Shown: in pieces, positions 53,222 through 62,584 of the stretch | How positions within the stretch are numbered: the stretch's first letter is position 1 | Layout of the letters: each line of letters begins with the position of its first letter | Assembly (NCBI RefSeq): GCF_041295575.1 | Contig: NZ_CP160452.1 | Span: 2,294,001 to 2,358,000 of the forward strand | Direction: 5' to 3' | DNA length: 64,000 bases | Source of the DNA: Sporosarcina pasteurii | GTDB taxonomy: Bacteria; Bacillota; Bacilli; Bacillales_A; Planococcaceae | The notes under the pieces: model-generated | What the model saw: only the letters and a program-made list of their open reading frames with translations | Told to the model about the DNA's origin: nothing | Databases searched by the model: none | Position numbers and translations under genes: made by a program

Positions 53222-55729
53222 TTAGTTTCTGCCATGGCAATGTTTAAACTTTTTACCGCTGCCGCAAGTACATGGATCGTTTCGTCCGATATTCACTGAG
53301 CGACGAACTGGCTGACGCTTCTTTTGTTCGTTGCCTTCATCAGGATTCACTGCCTGACCTTTTGCAACTTCTTCACGTTCAAGGTTATCGCGGATTTCCG
53401 CTTTCATCGCAAAACGGGCCGCATCATTTTCAATGGCCAATACCATATCTTCGAACATTGTAAATCCTTCACTTTGATATTCACGAAGCGGATCCGTTTG
53501 ACCGTATGCACGTAAATGAATCCCATGACGTAGCTGATCCATCGCATCGATATGGTCCGTCCATTTCATATCGATCGCACGAAGTACTATGACCTTTTCG
53601 AATTCGCGCATGCGTTCTTCTGTCATTTCTACTTCTTTTTCCTGATAACGTTCCGTTACGTTATCTTGAATTAATTCTTTAATTTGCTCAGGGGATTTTC
53701 CTTCAAAATCAGCTGCTGTTACTCGACCTTCAGGAAGAAGGTTTGCAGCGATGAAATCTTCAAGCCCTTTTAAGTTCCAATCAGAAGGACTTTCATTTGC
53801 CGTATGGGCTGAAACCGTTCGGTCAATGACTCCCAAAATCATCTTTTCGACAATTTCTTTTATGTTTTCGGATTCAAGTACTTCATTTCGTTCTTCATAA
53901 ATGACTTCACGTTGTTGGCGTAAAACGTCATCATATTGTAGTAGACGTTTACGTGCATCAAAGTTATTCCCCTCAACGCGGCGCTGTGCCGATTCAACTG
54001 AACGAGAAACCATTTTTGACTGAATTGGCGTAGAATCATCCATCCCAAGCCTTGTCATCATAGACTTCATTTGGTCAGAACCAAATCTACGCATTAAATC
54101 ATCTTCTAAGGATAAATAAAACTGTGTAACACCTGGGTCTCCTTGACGACCTGAACGACCACGTAATTGGTTGTCGATACGGCGCGATTCGTGTCTTTCT
54201 GTACCAATGACCGCTAAACCGCCAGCTTCAATAACCCCTTCGCCAAGTTTAATATCAGTACCACGACCTGCCATGTTTGTCGCAATTGTTACCGCGCCTT
54301 GTTGACCGGCATTTAAAATAATTTCGGCTTCGCGTTCATGTTGCTTAGCGTTCAAAACTTCATGCTTAACGCCAAATTTTTTCAAGTAATCCGAAATAAT
54401 TTCAGACGTTTCAATTGCTACAGTACCTACAAGAACAGGCTGACCTTTTTCATGTCGTTCTTTAATGTCTTCAGCAACCGCCTTAAACTTCCCATCCATC
54501 GTCGAATAAATTAGATCCGCACGGTCATCACGGATAATTGGACGATTTGTAGGAATTTCGATAACTTGCATATTATAAATATTACGGAATTCTTCTTCCT
54601 CTGTTTTCGCTGTACCTGTCATCCCTGATAACTTTTCATACATACGGAAATAGTTCTGGAAAGTGATTGTTGCGAGTGTCATCGACTCATTCTGGACTTC
54701 TAATCCTTCCTTTGCCTCGATCGCCTGGTGCAATCCATCACTATAACGACGTCCTTTCATGAGACGTCCTGTGAAGGAGTCAACAATCACCACATCGCCG
54801 TCCTCAACAACATAATCAATGTCGATATGCATGCTTACATGTGCCTTCAATGCCTGGTTAATGCCATGTAAAAGCACCACATGGTCTAAATCGAATAAAT
54901 TGTCGATTTTAAACGCTTTTTCAGCTTTCTCAACACCTTTTTCTGTTAACACAACACCTTTTGTTGATTCGTCATACGAGTAGTCTTCTTCCGCTTTTAA
55001 TGTCGTCACAAACGTATTGGCCAGTCGATACAGATTTGCCGCTTTAGCCGCTTGACCAGAAATAATTAGCGGTGTTCTCGCCTCGTCAATTAAAATGGAG
55101 TCGACTTCGTCAATGACTGCAAAATACAGCGGACGTTGTACTTTATCATGGCTATACAGGACCATATTATCTCTTAAATAGTCAAAACCAAGTTCATTAT
55201 TTGTACTATATGTGATGTCCGCTGCGTATGCTTCACGTTTTTCTTCTTTTGTCATACTATTCAAGTTTAAACCAACTGTTAGTCCTAGGAATTCATAAAG
55301 AACCCCCATTTCCTCAGCATCACGACTTGCTAAATATTCGTTTACAGTAATGACGTGCACACCTTTACCTGTCAACGCATTTAAATAAACTGCAAGTGTA
55401 GAAGTTAAAGTTTTACCTTCACCGGTCTTCATCTCGGCAATATTTCCTTCATGTAATGCTGCTGCACCAATCAGTTGCACACGGAATGGATACATATTTA
55501 ATACACGTTGGGAAGCTTCACGAACGACCGCAAATGCTTCTACTTGAAGGTCTTCTAACGTTTCACCATTTAGGAGACGCTCTTTAAACTCTTCTGTTTT
55601 ACTAGTGAGCGCTTCATCTGATAGTTGCTTCATTTCTTCAGCAAGTGCTTCTACTTGATTTGCCACTCGTTCTAATCGTTTTAACTCTCTTTTATTTGAA
55701 TCGAATATTCTACTTAATACATTCAGCAT
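53222..55729 (-). CDS. secA: Preprotein translocase ATPase SecA
   Basis: An 835-residue DEAD-like motor that drives proteins through SecYEG. Walker A is [20 protein letters not shown], motif [22 protein letters not shown], and helicase motifs [20 protein letters not shown] and [17 protein letters not shown] follow. The C-terminal zinc finger [13 protein letters not shown] (CxCx8CH) binds SecB-like partners and lipids. Upstream of prfB and downstream of hpf, the standard Bacillales order. Confidence 0.97.
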   Translation of the reverse strand: MLNVLSRIFDSNKRELKRLERVANQVEALAEEMKQLSDEALTSKTEEFKERLLNGETLEDLQVEAFAVVREASQRVLNMYPFRVQLIGAAALHEGNIAEMKTGEGKTLTSTLAVYLNALTGKGVHVITVNEYLASRDAEEMGVLYEFLGLTVGLNLNSMTKEEKREAYAADITYSTNNELGFDYLRDNMVLYSHDKVQRPLYFAVIDEVDSILIDEARTPLIISGQAAKAANLYRLANTFVTTLKAEEDYSYDESTKGVVLTEKGVEKAEKAFKIDNLFDLDHVVLLHGINQALKAHVSMHIDIDYVVEDGDVVIVDSFTGRLMKGRRYSDGLHQAIEAKEGLEVQNESMTLATITFQNYFRMYEKLSGMTGTAKTEEEEFRNIYNMQVIEIPTNRPIIRDDRADLIYSTMDGKFKAVAEDIKERHEKGQPVLVGTVAIETSEIISDYLKKFGVKHEVLNAKQHEREAEIILNAGQQGAVTIATNMAGRGTDIKLGEGVIEAGGLAVIGTERHESRRIDNQLRGRSGRQGDPGVTQFYLSLEDDLMRRFGSDQMKSMMTRLGMDDSTPIQSKMVSRSVESAQRRVEGNNFDARKRLLQYDDVLRQQREVIYEERNEVLESENIKEIVEKMILGVIDRTVSAHTANESPSDWNLKGLEDFIAANLLPEGRVTAADFEGKSPEQIKELIQDNVTERYQEKEVEMTEERMREFEKVIVLRAIDMKWTDHIDAMDQLRHGIHLRAYGQTDPLREYQSEGFTMFEDMVLAIENDAARFAMKAEIRDNLEREEVAKGQAVNPDEGNEQKKRQPVRRSVNIGRNDPCTCGSGKKFKHCHGRN

Positions 55730-55958
55730 TTAAGTCACATCCTATTTTAATTCACCCTTCATTTTAACACTGCAAAATGCGAGGTGCAAATGTCTCAACT
55801 GTGTAGTTTTGTGTAAATTAACATCTTTATTTTATTATCTTGTTAAATGAACTTCTTATTGCATGGTTACAATCTAATATGTAATTTGTTGATTAATGCA
55901 GCAATAAACATTATCTCGTCCCATAATACTGATTCGGTTTATATATATTTTGTCCTTA

Positions 55959-56003
55959 AACAAAAAAAGATTCTCCGTGTAGTCTCACACACGGAGAATC
56001 TCT
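55959..56003 (-). terminator. Terminator of hpf
   Basis: 12-bp stem GATTCTCCGTGT (55969-55980) with ACACGGAGAATC (55989-56000), followed on the minus strand by TTTTTTTG. Confidence 0.87.
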
Positions 56004-56020
56004 TTATACAATTTATACAA

Positions 56021-56581
56021 TTAACTCGTTTCGATTAAACCGTACTTACCATCTCTTCGTTTATAAACAATGTTTGTTTCTTCAGAGTCAGCATCCGTAT
56101 ATACGAAGAAATTATGACCTAGCATATTCATTTGAAGGATTGCTTCTTCTTCATCCATTGGCTTTAAATCAAAGCGCTTCGTTCGAACTACTGAGAATTC
56201 CTCATCGTTTTCTTGCTCCTGTGCTGGTTCAGTATTTTTACTGACAGATTCAAGAAATGCTGCGACGCCTTCACGTTCACGGAATTTACGATTCACTCTC
56301 GTTTTGTATTTACGGATTTGACGTTCTAGTTTATCTACAATTAGATCAACTGCCGCATACATATCGTCATGACGTTCTTCCGCTCGAAGCGTTAAGTTCT
56401 TCATAGGTATTGTAATTTCAACTTTCGTCTGTCTATCGTTATATACTTTTAAGTTTACATTAGCTGTTGCATTCGAACCATCATTAAAGTACCTCTCAAG
56501 TTTACTTACTTTGTTCTCCACATGGTCACGAATCGCTGGAGTCACCTCTATGTTCTCGCCACGGATGTTAAAGTTTAGCAT
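56021..56581 (-). CDS. hpf: Long ribosome hibernation promoting factor HPF
   Basis: A 186-residue long-form HPF that dimerises 70S ribosomes into inactive 100S particles in stationary phase or stress. The N-terminal S30AE domain starts MLNFNIRGENIEVTPAIRDH and contains RAEERHDDMYAAVDLIVDKL. A linker of about 40 residues leads to the dimerisation domain with VVRTKRFDLKPMDEEEAILQ and the NFFVYTDADS block. The longer frame (to 56710) is leader; ATG 56579-56581 follows AAAGGAGGAG. Confidence 0.95.
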   Translation of the reverse strand: MLNFNIRGENIEVTPAIRDHVENKVSKLERYFNDGSNATANVNLKVYNDRQTKVEITIPMKNLTLRAEERHDDMYAAVDLIVDKLERQIRKYKTRVNRKFREREGVAAFLESVSKNTEPAQEQENDEEFSVVRTKRFDLKPMDEEEAILQMNMLGHNFFVYTDADSEETNIVYKRRDGKYGLIETS

Positions 56582-57105
56582 ATAAACTCCTCCTTTAAAA
56601 TAACTCTCAATGTATACTTCTATATGTTCCCCAAAAAGTCCTTCTAAAACCTTTAAAAAATTTTTACCATTTTGTCGAAATTTAAAGAAGTATTCTTGAG
56701 ATCTTTTCAAAATGAATTGGATTCACCTAGAATAAGACGTCTGATGAAAGTGAAGGACATCCTTTCATTACCTATATTATACCATAGTTTCCAATCATTT
56801 AGTGTGAAGTTTCGACAAATTTCGTGTTTTAATATTTATCCTTGTTAAAGTTGTCACAACTTTTCTATTGTATTCAAAGGTTCAATAAATCATGTTCTTT
56901 TTAGTATGCAAAAACTCACTAGAATTATGAATTCCAGCATTTTCATTTTCTACTTAGTGTGTAGGGAATTTAATTAATTTTGTTCACTTGCTGTAACAAG
57001 TCCAGGATCATCAAACTATGCATGGTTATGTATAATGCGCTTAAACATAATATAAATCCAAATGCCATAATTTTCATTTGACCATGGATTGCACCAAGAA
57101 CTAAA
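56582..57105. other. Leader of hpf and AT-rich intergenic DNA
   Basis: An extended -10 (TGGTATAAT on the minus strand, near 56776-56784) could start the hpf transcript about 190 bp upstream of the gene. No clear sigma-B or sigma-H promoter was found. From 56800 to 57105 I see no gene or strong structure. Confidence 0.4.
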
Positions 57106-57137
57106 CAAAAACCCAAAGAGTCTCGTTCTCTTTGGGT
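57106..57137 (-). terminator. Terminator of the flaG-fliDST operon
   Basis: 10-bp stem ACCCAAAGAG (57111-57120) with CTCTTTGGGT (57128-57137), followed on the minus strand by TTTTTGTTTAG. Confidence 0.87.
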
Positions 57138-57143
57138 AAGTAG

Positions 57144-57497
57144 TTATTGTTTTGTATCATAATAAGCGCCGTCACGGGCCATATTTCCATAGGGATTCAC
57201 GTAATTTTTCATATTTGTCTTCTTCGATTGGGCAACTGAAATATCTTGGCGAATTCCTTTTATAAAAATGGCTAATTGCGCTTGTAAGGTAACTTCTAAC
57301 TGAGTTAGTTCCTTGCCTAGCGCTTCTTCCTCTTTAGTAAAGGGAGCTTTTATTTCAGGCTGAAGCTGGTCACGAACGTCTAAAAGCTTCTCAATTTTTT
57401 TGATGGCTTCATCACGCTTCTCGTCACTCACATTTCCTGAAATACTTAAAAGACTTTCTGTCGCTCTATGCCAATTAACAAGTGCTTGTCTAATCAT
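57144..57497 (-). CDS. fliT: FliT-like flagellar chaperone
   Basis: A 117-residue, mostly helical cytosolic protein. Position directly after fliS, overlapping its stop by 4 bp (ATGA), and size match FliT of Bacillus, an export chaperone for the filament cap FliD. Sequence conservation in this family is low and the call rests largely on context. The tail KNYVNPYGNMARDGAYYDTK is polar and probably disordered. Confidence 0.75.
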   Translation of the reverse strand: MIRQALVNWHRATESLLSISGNVSDEKRDEAIKKIEKLLDVRDQLQPEIKAPFTKEEEALGKELTQLEVTLQAQLAIFIKGIRQDISVAQSKKTNMKNYVNPYGNMARDGAYYDTKQ

Positions 57498-57895
57498 ATT
57501 TCATCTACGTTCGCATACTGTTTTTGACGATTAATTTGGATAACTTCCTTCCAAGTATCACGGAATTCTCTAATAATCCCTGCCGCCTCGTCGAATAAAG
57601 CCGCATCATTTGTAATATTTCCGTCAACCAGTCTGCTATTTGCAAATTCATAAAGAATCATCATATTTTCAGCGACTGGCACGGATGTATCTAACGTCAC
57701 CATTAATTCTGAAATAATGGCTTGTGCCTTCTGAATTGCCGTATTTTTCTCTTCAATATTCCCATTTTCCAGGGCTCGTTTTGCTTGTTCAATAAATTTC
57801 AAACAGCCATTATAAAGCATTAACGTCAATTCTCCAGGCGTTGAAGTGTTTACCGAGTTATTCTGATATGCTGCATATGGGTTGTGAATAGCCAT
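57494..57895 (-). CDS. fliS: Flagellin export chaperone FliS
   Basis: A 133-residue four-helix chaperone that binds the flagellin C-terminus in the cytosol until export. Conserved features: NPYAAYQNNSVNTSTPGELT, MLYNGCLKFIEQAKRALENG and the NMMILYEFANSRLVDGN helix. Its client region is exactly the flagellin segment that the two introns at 62.6-63.5 kb interrupt. ATG 57893-57895 follows AAAAGGAGAAATTTA; the longer frame is not used. Confidence 0.95.
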   Translation of the reverse strand: MAIHNPYAAYQNNSVNTSTPGELTLMLYNGCLKFIEQAKRALENGNIEEKNTAIQKAQAIISELMVTLDTSVPVAENMMILYEFANSRLVDGNITNDAALFDEAAGIIREFRDTWKEVIQINRQKQYANVDEI

Positions 57896-57934
57896 TAAAT
57901 TTCTCCTTTTCATCATTCTATTTTATATCGATTC

Positions 57935-59386
57935 TTACATCATTCCACCAAATGCACTCATCAGTTGGGCGGATTGTGCGTTGGCACGTTGGATTGCCAT
58001 TTCCATTCGAGTGAACTGTTTCCAATAACGGTCTTCAACTTGTTGCATTCTTGTTTGGAAGCGTTCAATTTGGCTGTCCATTTGTTTTAATGTTCGACCA
58101 AGCGTAAATGTATCATTGACGGCGCCGGCATTCCCTGCTCGAGCCGTAATGACTTTTCTCGTGTCATCGATAGCTGTACGAAGACGGCCAACAAGACCTC
58201 TATCTTCCTCGTTCTCACCAGATTTCCCTAACACTTCGTATACTTTATTTGGGTTCTCTGAAATGACTTGACGCAATTTATCTTCATCAATGACAAGTTT
58301 ACCGTTGTCTAAATAGTTTTTAGAAGGTGTAATCCCAATATCACTTAATCGGAGCTTAGGATCCGTCGTACCAACTGCACCATTTAAAGCCGTACGCATT
58401 CTTTGTAGCAAGCTTTGTATCGTAGAATCATTACGAAGCGTTCCACTCATCGCTTTTTCTTCCCACAATTCGATTTCCTTTTCCTTCATTTCTGCTTTTT
58501 GTTCGTCTGAAAGCGGCTGGAAATCACGATATCTTGGCTCTTTTATTTTTGCGTTTAATTCTTCAATTAATTTATTGTAATCGTCAACGAATTTAACGAC
58601 TGACTCTAAAACTTTATCAGTGTCCGGTGATGAACTGAACGTAATCGGTGCTTCGCTTACTTCTTTTAATGTAATTTCGAATCCATTAATTTGGAATGTA
58701 TTTGAAGTACGTTCTGTTTCAAGACCATTGAATGTAAACTGTGCATTTTGACCTTCAGTTTTTGTTCCATTCGTTAACTTTAATGCAGTCCCAAGATCAC
58801 CTGATACTCCAATCTCACCAGTACCGCTGTTTTTTGAAGTCATCGCAATCTTTCCCGTAAAAGAGTCATAAAAAGCAGTCACATTGGCTTCTTTATTAAT
58901 ACGACTTAACACTGTTGTCAATGTATCCTTTGCTGGATCGAAAGTGAGTGTTACTGTCTCAGCGCCAGGAGCTTGGATTGTGATTTCAGATCCAACTATT
59001 CCTAGTTCCTGTAATGTAGAGTTTACTGTATGCTCTCCTTCTAATGTAATTCCTTCAGCACTATGTAATGTTGCTGCAGTTGCCAGTTTCTCGATAGATA
59101 GCGTTCCAGCAAACTCCGAAGTTGCGCTCAAACTGCGAATGTTTACCGCGTTTTCATTAGAAATATTTACTTGCTTCGCTAAATACGTGCCTTGTCTCAT
59201 CACCGTATCAAATAAGTTATCACTCATAGATTTTAAATCCCGATTGATACTACGATAATCGTCTAATTGCCATTCTAAATATTGTTTTCGTTGTGTAATT
59301 TTATCGAGTGGTAATCGGTGTGCCGTCATCATATCTCGAATAATTGATTCTGTATCCATTCCTGTTGCTAATCCGCTAATTCTCAA
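57935..59386 (-). CDS. fliD: Flagellar hook-associated protein 2 (filament cap) FliD
   Basis: A 483-residue filament cap protein that guides flagellin polymerisation. The N-terminus MRISGLATGMDTESIIRDMM is the FliD_N signature, and the C-terminal FliD_C region ends with RMEMAIQRANAQSAQLMSAF. It carries heptad-like coiled-coil ends that plug into the filament. TTG start (59384-59386) behind AAGGAAGGTG. It lies between flaG and fliS in one operon. Confidence 0.95.
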   Translation of the reverse strand: MRISGLATGMDTESIIRDMMTAHRLPLDKITQRKQYLEWQLDDYRSINRDLKSMSDNLFDTVMRQGTYLAKQVNISNENAVNIRSLSATSEFAGTLSIEKLATAATLHSAEGITLEGEHTVNSTLQELGIVGSEITIQAPGAETVTLTFDPAKDTLTTVLSRINKEANVTAFYDSFTGKIAMTSKNSGTGEIGVSGDLGTALKLTNGTKTEGQNAQFTFNGLETERTSNTFQINGFEITLKEVSEAPITFSSSPDTDKVLESVVKFVDDYNKLIEELNAKIKEPRYRDFQPLSDEQKAEMKEKEIELWEEKAMSGTLRNDSTIQSLLQRMRTALNGAVGTTDPKLRLSDIGITPSKNYLDNGKLVIDEDKLRQVISENPNKVYEVLGKSGENEEDRGLVGRLRTAIDDTRKVITARAGNAGAVNDTFTLGRTLKQMDSQIERFQTRMQQVEDRYWKQFTRMEMAIQRANAQSAQLMSAFGGMM

Positions 59387-59403
59387 GATTGTTCACACCT
59401 TCC

Positions 59404-59742
59404 TTAAATTTTTTGGTCTACTAATAATCCAACAAACTCTTTCAACGCCGCATGCACATCCATTAGTTTTTTTGATGGAATTTCACGGATCACTTCGTCT
59501 GTTTTCGTATTTACAATTTTTACGTAGTACTCGTTTAATTCCTCATGAAGCTCAAACTTCAAATGAGAATCTGTACTTGTTAAGAACTGATTTATACTTT
59601 CGGTCATTGTTTTTGCATTCGTTATAGATAATCCTACATTGTTCGTTTTACTATCATTTATGTCTATTTTTTCGGATTGTTCTTTCATTAGGTTTTCAAT
59701 TTGTATTGCAGACTGAGTACCTTCTATTCGATTCACCAACAT
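59404..59742 (-). CDS. flaG: Flagellar protein FlaG
   Basis: A 112-residue FlaG protein, associated with filament length control. The conserved C-terminal half is LKFELHEELNEYYVKIVNTK, continuing TDEVIREIPSKKLMD; the N-terminal half is polar and variable. ATG 59740-59742 is set by GGGGAGG 6 nt upstream. First gene of the flaG-fliD-fliS-fliT operon, 17 bp before fliD. Confidence 0.92.
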   Translation of the reverse strand: MLVNRIEGTQSAIQIENLMKEQSEKIDINDSKTNNVGLSITNAKTMTESINQFLTSTDSHLKFELHEELNEYYVKIVNTKTDEVIREIPSKKLMDVHAALKEFVGLLVDQKI

Positions 59743-59776
59743 ACCCAACCTCCCCATATTTAGAACACTATGTTAT

Positions 59777-59803
59777 ATATCGACAAACCTGTCTAAATGT
59801 TTA
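59777..59803 (-). promoter_or_regulatory. Sigma-D promoter of flaG-fliDST
   Basis: TAAA (59800-59803), 15-bp spacer, GTCGATAT (59777-59784), seven of eight matches to the sigma-D -10 (GCCGATAT). The transcript would start about 30 bp before flaG. Confidence 0.87.
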
Positions 59804-59837
59804 ATGGAATTATTGAAGAAATAATTGTGAACTTTAT

Positions 59838-59864
59838 TAAACAATTGATGAGATGGACCGAAGT
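59838..59864 (+). promoter_or_regulatory. Sigma-D-like promoter of the chemoreceptor gene
   Basis: TAAA (59838-59841), 15-bp spacer, ACCGAAGT (59857-59864), a weaker match to GCCGATAT. It is divergent from, and 34 bp away from, the flaG promoter. Confidence 0.6.
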
Positions 59865-59909
59865 ACTACATATGTAGTTATTTTATAGGAAGTAAGGTGG
59901 GGGCAAGTA

Positions 59910-61910
59910 ATGTTTAAATCAATTAAAACGAGAATTATCTTTACGGTCATTGCACTTTTTCTCTTAGGGGTAGGCGTGATGACCTTCGTGAGCGGATTAC
60001 AAGTGAAAACCAAGACAGAGGAAAGTGTCCTAGCACAAAGTTCTGTTCTTATAGAAGAAATGAGTCACTCAACCTCAAATTTTCTTGAGCAATTTGATAA
60101 AGGAATTTACCAACTGTCTAATACATCAATTGTGCTTGATTACGAAGGTGATAGCGGCGATGACAAGCAGGAAGCTGCACGACGACTCGTTACGTTAGAA
60201 AATGAGTTTACGGCATTCATTGATTTATTTAAAGATGCTTCATCTGTCTATCACTCCGAGATGAATGGAAAAGTCATTATCAGGCCGTATGTTGATCTTG
60301 GGGATTTCGATGCAAGTGAGCGGGATTGGTTTAAAAATGCGGAGAACTCTCCCGACATCGTACAATGGTCCGTCCCGTATATGGATGCGGCTACGGGAGA
60401 AATGGTCGTGACTGCTTCAAAAGCGGTACGAGAAAGCAGCCAAACGAAAGGTGTACTCGGGCTTGATATTCAACTGACAGCATTAACAGATGAATTTGAG
60501 AAGAGACAACTCGGCCACGGCGGATATGCGGTCATGTTAGACCAAGATGGTGTCGCGATTGTGCATCCAGAAATGCGCGGCGAATCATTAATCAATCGAC
60601 CTTATGTTGAAGAAATGTACAATTCGGCAGAAGATCATGGTGTGATATATTTCACTGAAGACCAAGTCGAACGTGTTTTTGTTTATACAACAATCCCGAA
60701 TTACAATTGGAAAATAGCTGCGGTTTATGATATTAAAAACTTAAATCAAGTAGCGACTGAAACACAAACCACGATGATTTTTATAGCAATCATCACATTA
60801 GTGCTCTTTTGTATCGCTTTATATTTCTTAATTAGTCATTCCATTCGTCCACTTGCTCAACTCAATACTTTAATGGACGATGTTTCAAACGGGGATTTAA
60901 CGGTTCGGTCAGACATTCAAGCGAAAGATGAAATTGGACAATTATCCACGAATTTTAATCAAATGATTGAAAATATGAATGATATTATTCGAGTAGTGAA
61001 TGATTCAGCACTTAACGTACGAACTAGTTCTGAAAGTTTAAGCGCAGTTTCCGAGGAAACGAGTGCTTCCAGTGAAGAAGTAGCTTATGCTGTGAATGAG
61101 ATTGCTCACGGGGCTTCACGATCAGCGGAAGATGCTGAAACTGCATCTGAACATTCCGATTCACTTAGTACACAAATTAATGATATTACTGAAAAAGCGG
61201 CAGCGATGACTGAAATTGCCATTAAGGCCGATACGATGAACGTGAACGGACGGGCACAAATGAACGAACTCAATTCGTCATTTTCCGAATTTGAAACAAC
61301 GCTTCAGGCGATGGCAGAAGTGATTGGCGGATTGGAAGATAAAGTGGGCGCCATAGGAAATGTCATGAACACGATTACCCAGATTTCATCTCAGACAAAT
61401 CTACTTGCACTTAACGCAAGCATCGAGGCGGCTCGTGCCGGCGAACACGGAAAAGGCTTTGCAGTCGTTGCCGAAGAAGTACGTAAACTTGCTGAACAAT
61501 CTGCAAGAGCAACCGATGAGGTACAGGTAACAGTGCGAGAACTTCAAGAAGAATCTCAACTCGTCTCCGCACAACTGGAAAACACACGCGAAAACTTCCA
61601 AAGTCAAGGAGCAGTCGTCAACGAAACAGAAATGACATTCAGCGAAATCTCTGCGTTAATGACAGACATGCAAAGTGCAATCGATTCAGTTGCGAATGAA
61701 ATTACACATATCGACGCTTTAAAAGACGATGTAGCCCAAACAATCCAAACAATGGCGGCAACATCTCAGGAAACAGCAGCGGCATGTGAAGAAGTAAGTG
61801 CTTCAACTGACGAGCAGTTGCGTGCGATTCAGTCTGTGACTGATGCTGCAGAACAACTTACCAAGTTAAGTGAAGAACTAACGAATGCCGTAAATCGATT
61901 TACAGTTTAA
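59910..61910 (+). CDS. Methyl-accepting chemotaxis protein (Cache-type sensor)
   Basis: A 666-residue transmembrane chemoreceptor. Helix 1 is [19 protein letters not shown]. The extracellular region (about residues 30-285) is a dCache-like sensor with [31 protein letters not shown] and [12 protein letters not shown]. Helix 2 is [18 protein letters not shown], then a HAMP domain ([20 protein letters not shown]). The cytoplasmic hairpin tip carries [20 protein letters not shown] and [13 protein letters not shown]. Ligand unknown; amino acids are common for this sensor class. ATG behind AAGGTGGGGGCAAGTA. Monocistronic, with a terminator 12 bp downstream. Confidence 0.95.
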   Translation: MFKSIKTRIIFTVIALFLLGVGVMTFVSGLQVKTKTEESVLAQSSVLIEEMSHSTSNFLEQFDKGIYQLSNTSIVLDYEGDSGDDKQEAARRLVTLENEFTAFIDLFKDASSVYHSEMNGKVIIRPYVDLGDFDASERDWFKNAENSPDIVQWSVPYMDAATGEMVVTASKAVRESSQTKGVLGLDIQLTALTDEFEKRQLGHGGYAVMLDQDGVAIVHPEMRGESLINRPYVEEMYNSAEDHGVIYFTEDQVERVFVYTTIPNYNWKIAAVYDIKNLNQVATETQTTMIFIAIITLVLFCIALYFLISHSIRPLAQLNTLMDDVSNGDLTVRSDIQAKDEIGQLSTNFNQMIENMNDIIRVVNDSALNVRTSSESLSAVSEETSASSEEVAYAVNEIAHGASRSAEDAETASEHSDSLSTQINDITEKAAAMTEIAIKADTMNVNGRAQMNELNSSFSEFETTLQAMAEVIGGLEDKVGAIGNVMNTITQISSQTNLLALNASIEAARAGEHGKGFAVVAEEVRKLAEQSARATDEVQVTVRELQEESQLVSAQLENTRENFQSQGAVVNETEMTFSEISALMTDMQSAIDSVANEITHIDALKDDVAQTIQTMAATSQETAAACEEVSASTDEQLRAIQSVTDAAEQLTKLSEELTNAVNRFTV

Positions 61911-61921
61911 TAATAAATTAT

Positions 61922-61956
61922 ATACCCTGCCTCAAATTGTAGGCAGGGTATTTTTG
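61922..61956 (+). terminator. Terminator of the chemoreceptor gene
   Basis: 11-bp perfect stem ATACCCTGCCT (61922-61932) with AGGCAGGGTAT (61941-61951), followed by TTTTG. Confidence 0.9.
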
Positions 61957-62025
61957 CGTTTATTCACCGTTTTAGAAGTCGTTTAAAATGGAATACTATC
62001 GTTACAAGATAAGGAGTTGATTGGC

Positions 62026-62238
62026 GTGAAGGAATTTAAAGTCACTTACTTTTTTGATGAAGAACATTATATTCGAAGGTTTATTCATATGGAGTCTCAA
62101 GAAAAAGCGGAGGGACTTATCCAAAGTGAACGTGACAGATATATTTCCTTTACTGACAGCCGTGGTATTTATCATGAATTGAATACGCGGAATGTTAGGG
62201 TTGTGCAGGTTTCGGAGTATTTTAGGGAGCCTAGGTAA
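62026..62238 (+). CDS. Small protein of unknown function between chemoreceptor and flagellin
   Basis: A 70-residue charged soluble protein (VKEFKVTYFFDEEHYIRRFI to VRVVQVSEYFREPR). GTG 62026 is 9 nt after AAGGAG; a TTG at 62017 in frame abuts that site and is less likely. It has an alternating pattern compatible with a small alpha/beta fold. I do not recognise the family and it lacks CsrA, FliW or FlgM motifs. Its position among late flagellar genes may be coincidental. Confidence 0.6.
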   Translation: MKEFKVTYFFDEEHYIRRFIHMESQEKAEGLIQSERDRYISFTDSRGIYHELNTRNVRVVQVSEYFREPR

Positions 62239-62540
62239 TGAAATCTATTCGAAATCCGAGTAGATTAAATGCTTGGGCTCTTCTATCCATTACAATAATA
62301 ATTTCCCGGAAAATAAACAACAAGCGACCTTCTCCGTGAGTAAATTAAACTTTGGCCATTCTTGATTATTATCAAATAGTATTTGACTGAGGCATAGCTA
62401 ACACTTCCTCAATCTTCTATTTATTAAATCCCTATCAAATTCTATTTACTACTTTGCCTCATTGAATAGATACGATTTCCAAAGTAAACCTCGAACTTTC
62501 CTCTGCAAAATATATAAAAGCATCACTTTGAATTCATACT
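62239..62540. other. 302-bp intergenic stretch, one weak inverted repeat
   Basis: AT-rich DNA between the small protein gene and the flagellin terminator. A spaced inverted repeat TGACTGAGGCA (62385-62395)/TGCCTCATTGA (62457-62467) is present. No gene is supported and no promoter is clear. Confidence 0.4.
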
Positions 62541-62570
62541 AAAAAACACGGTCGCTTTCGCGGACCGTGT
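62541..62570 (-). terminator. Terminator of the flagellin gene
   Basis: Stem ACACGGTC.GC (from 62546) with GC.GACCGTGT (to 62570), GC-rich with a TTTC loop, followed on the minus strand by TTTTTTAG. It lies downstream of exon 3; no terminator lies between the exon-2 stop and exon 3. Confidence 0.88.
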
Positions 62571-62584
62571 CTTGATTATTAAAA

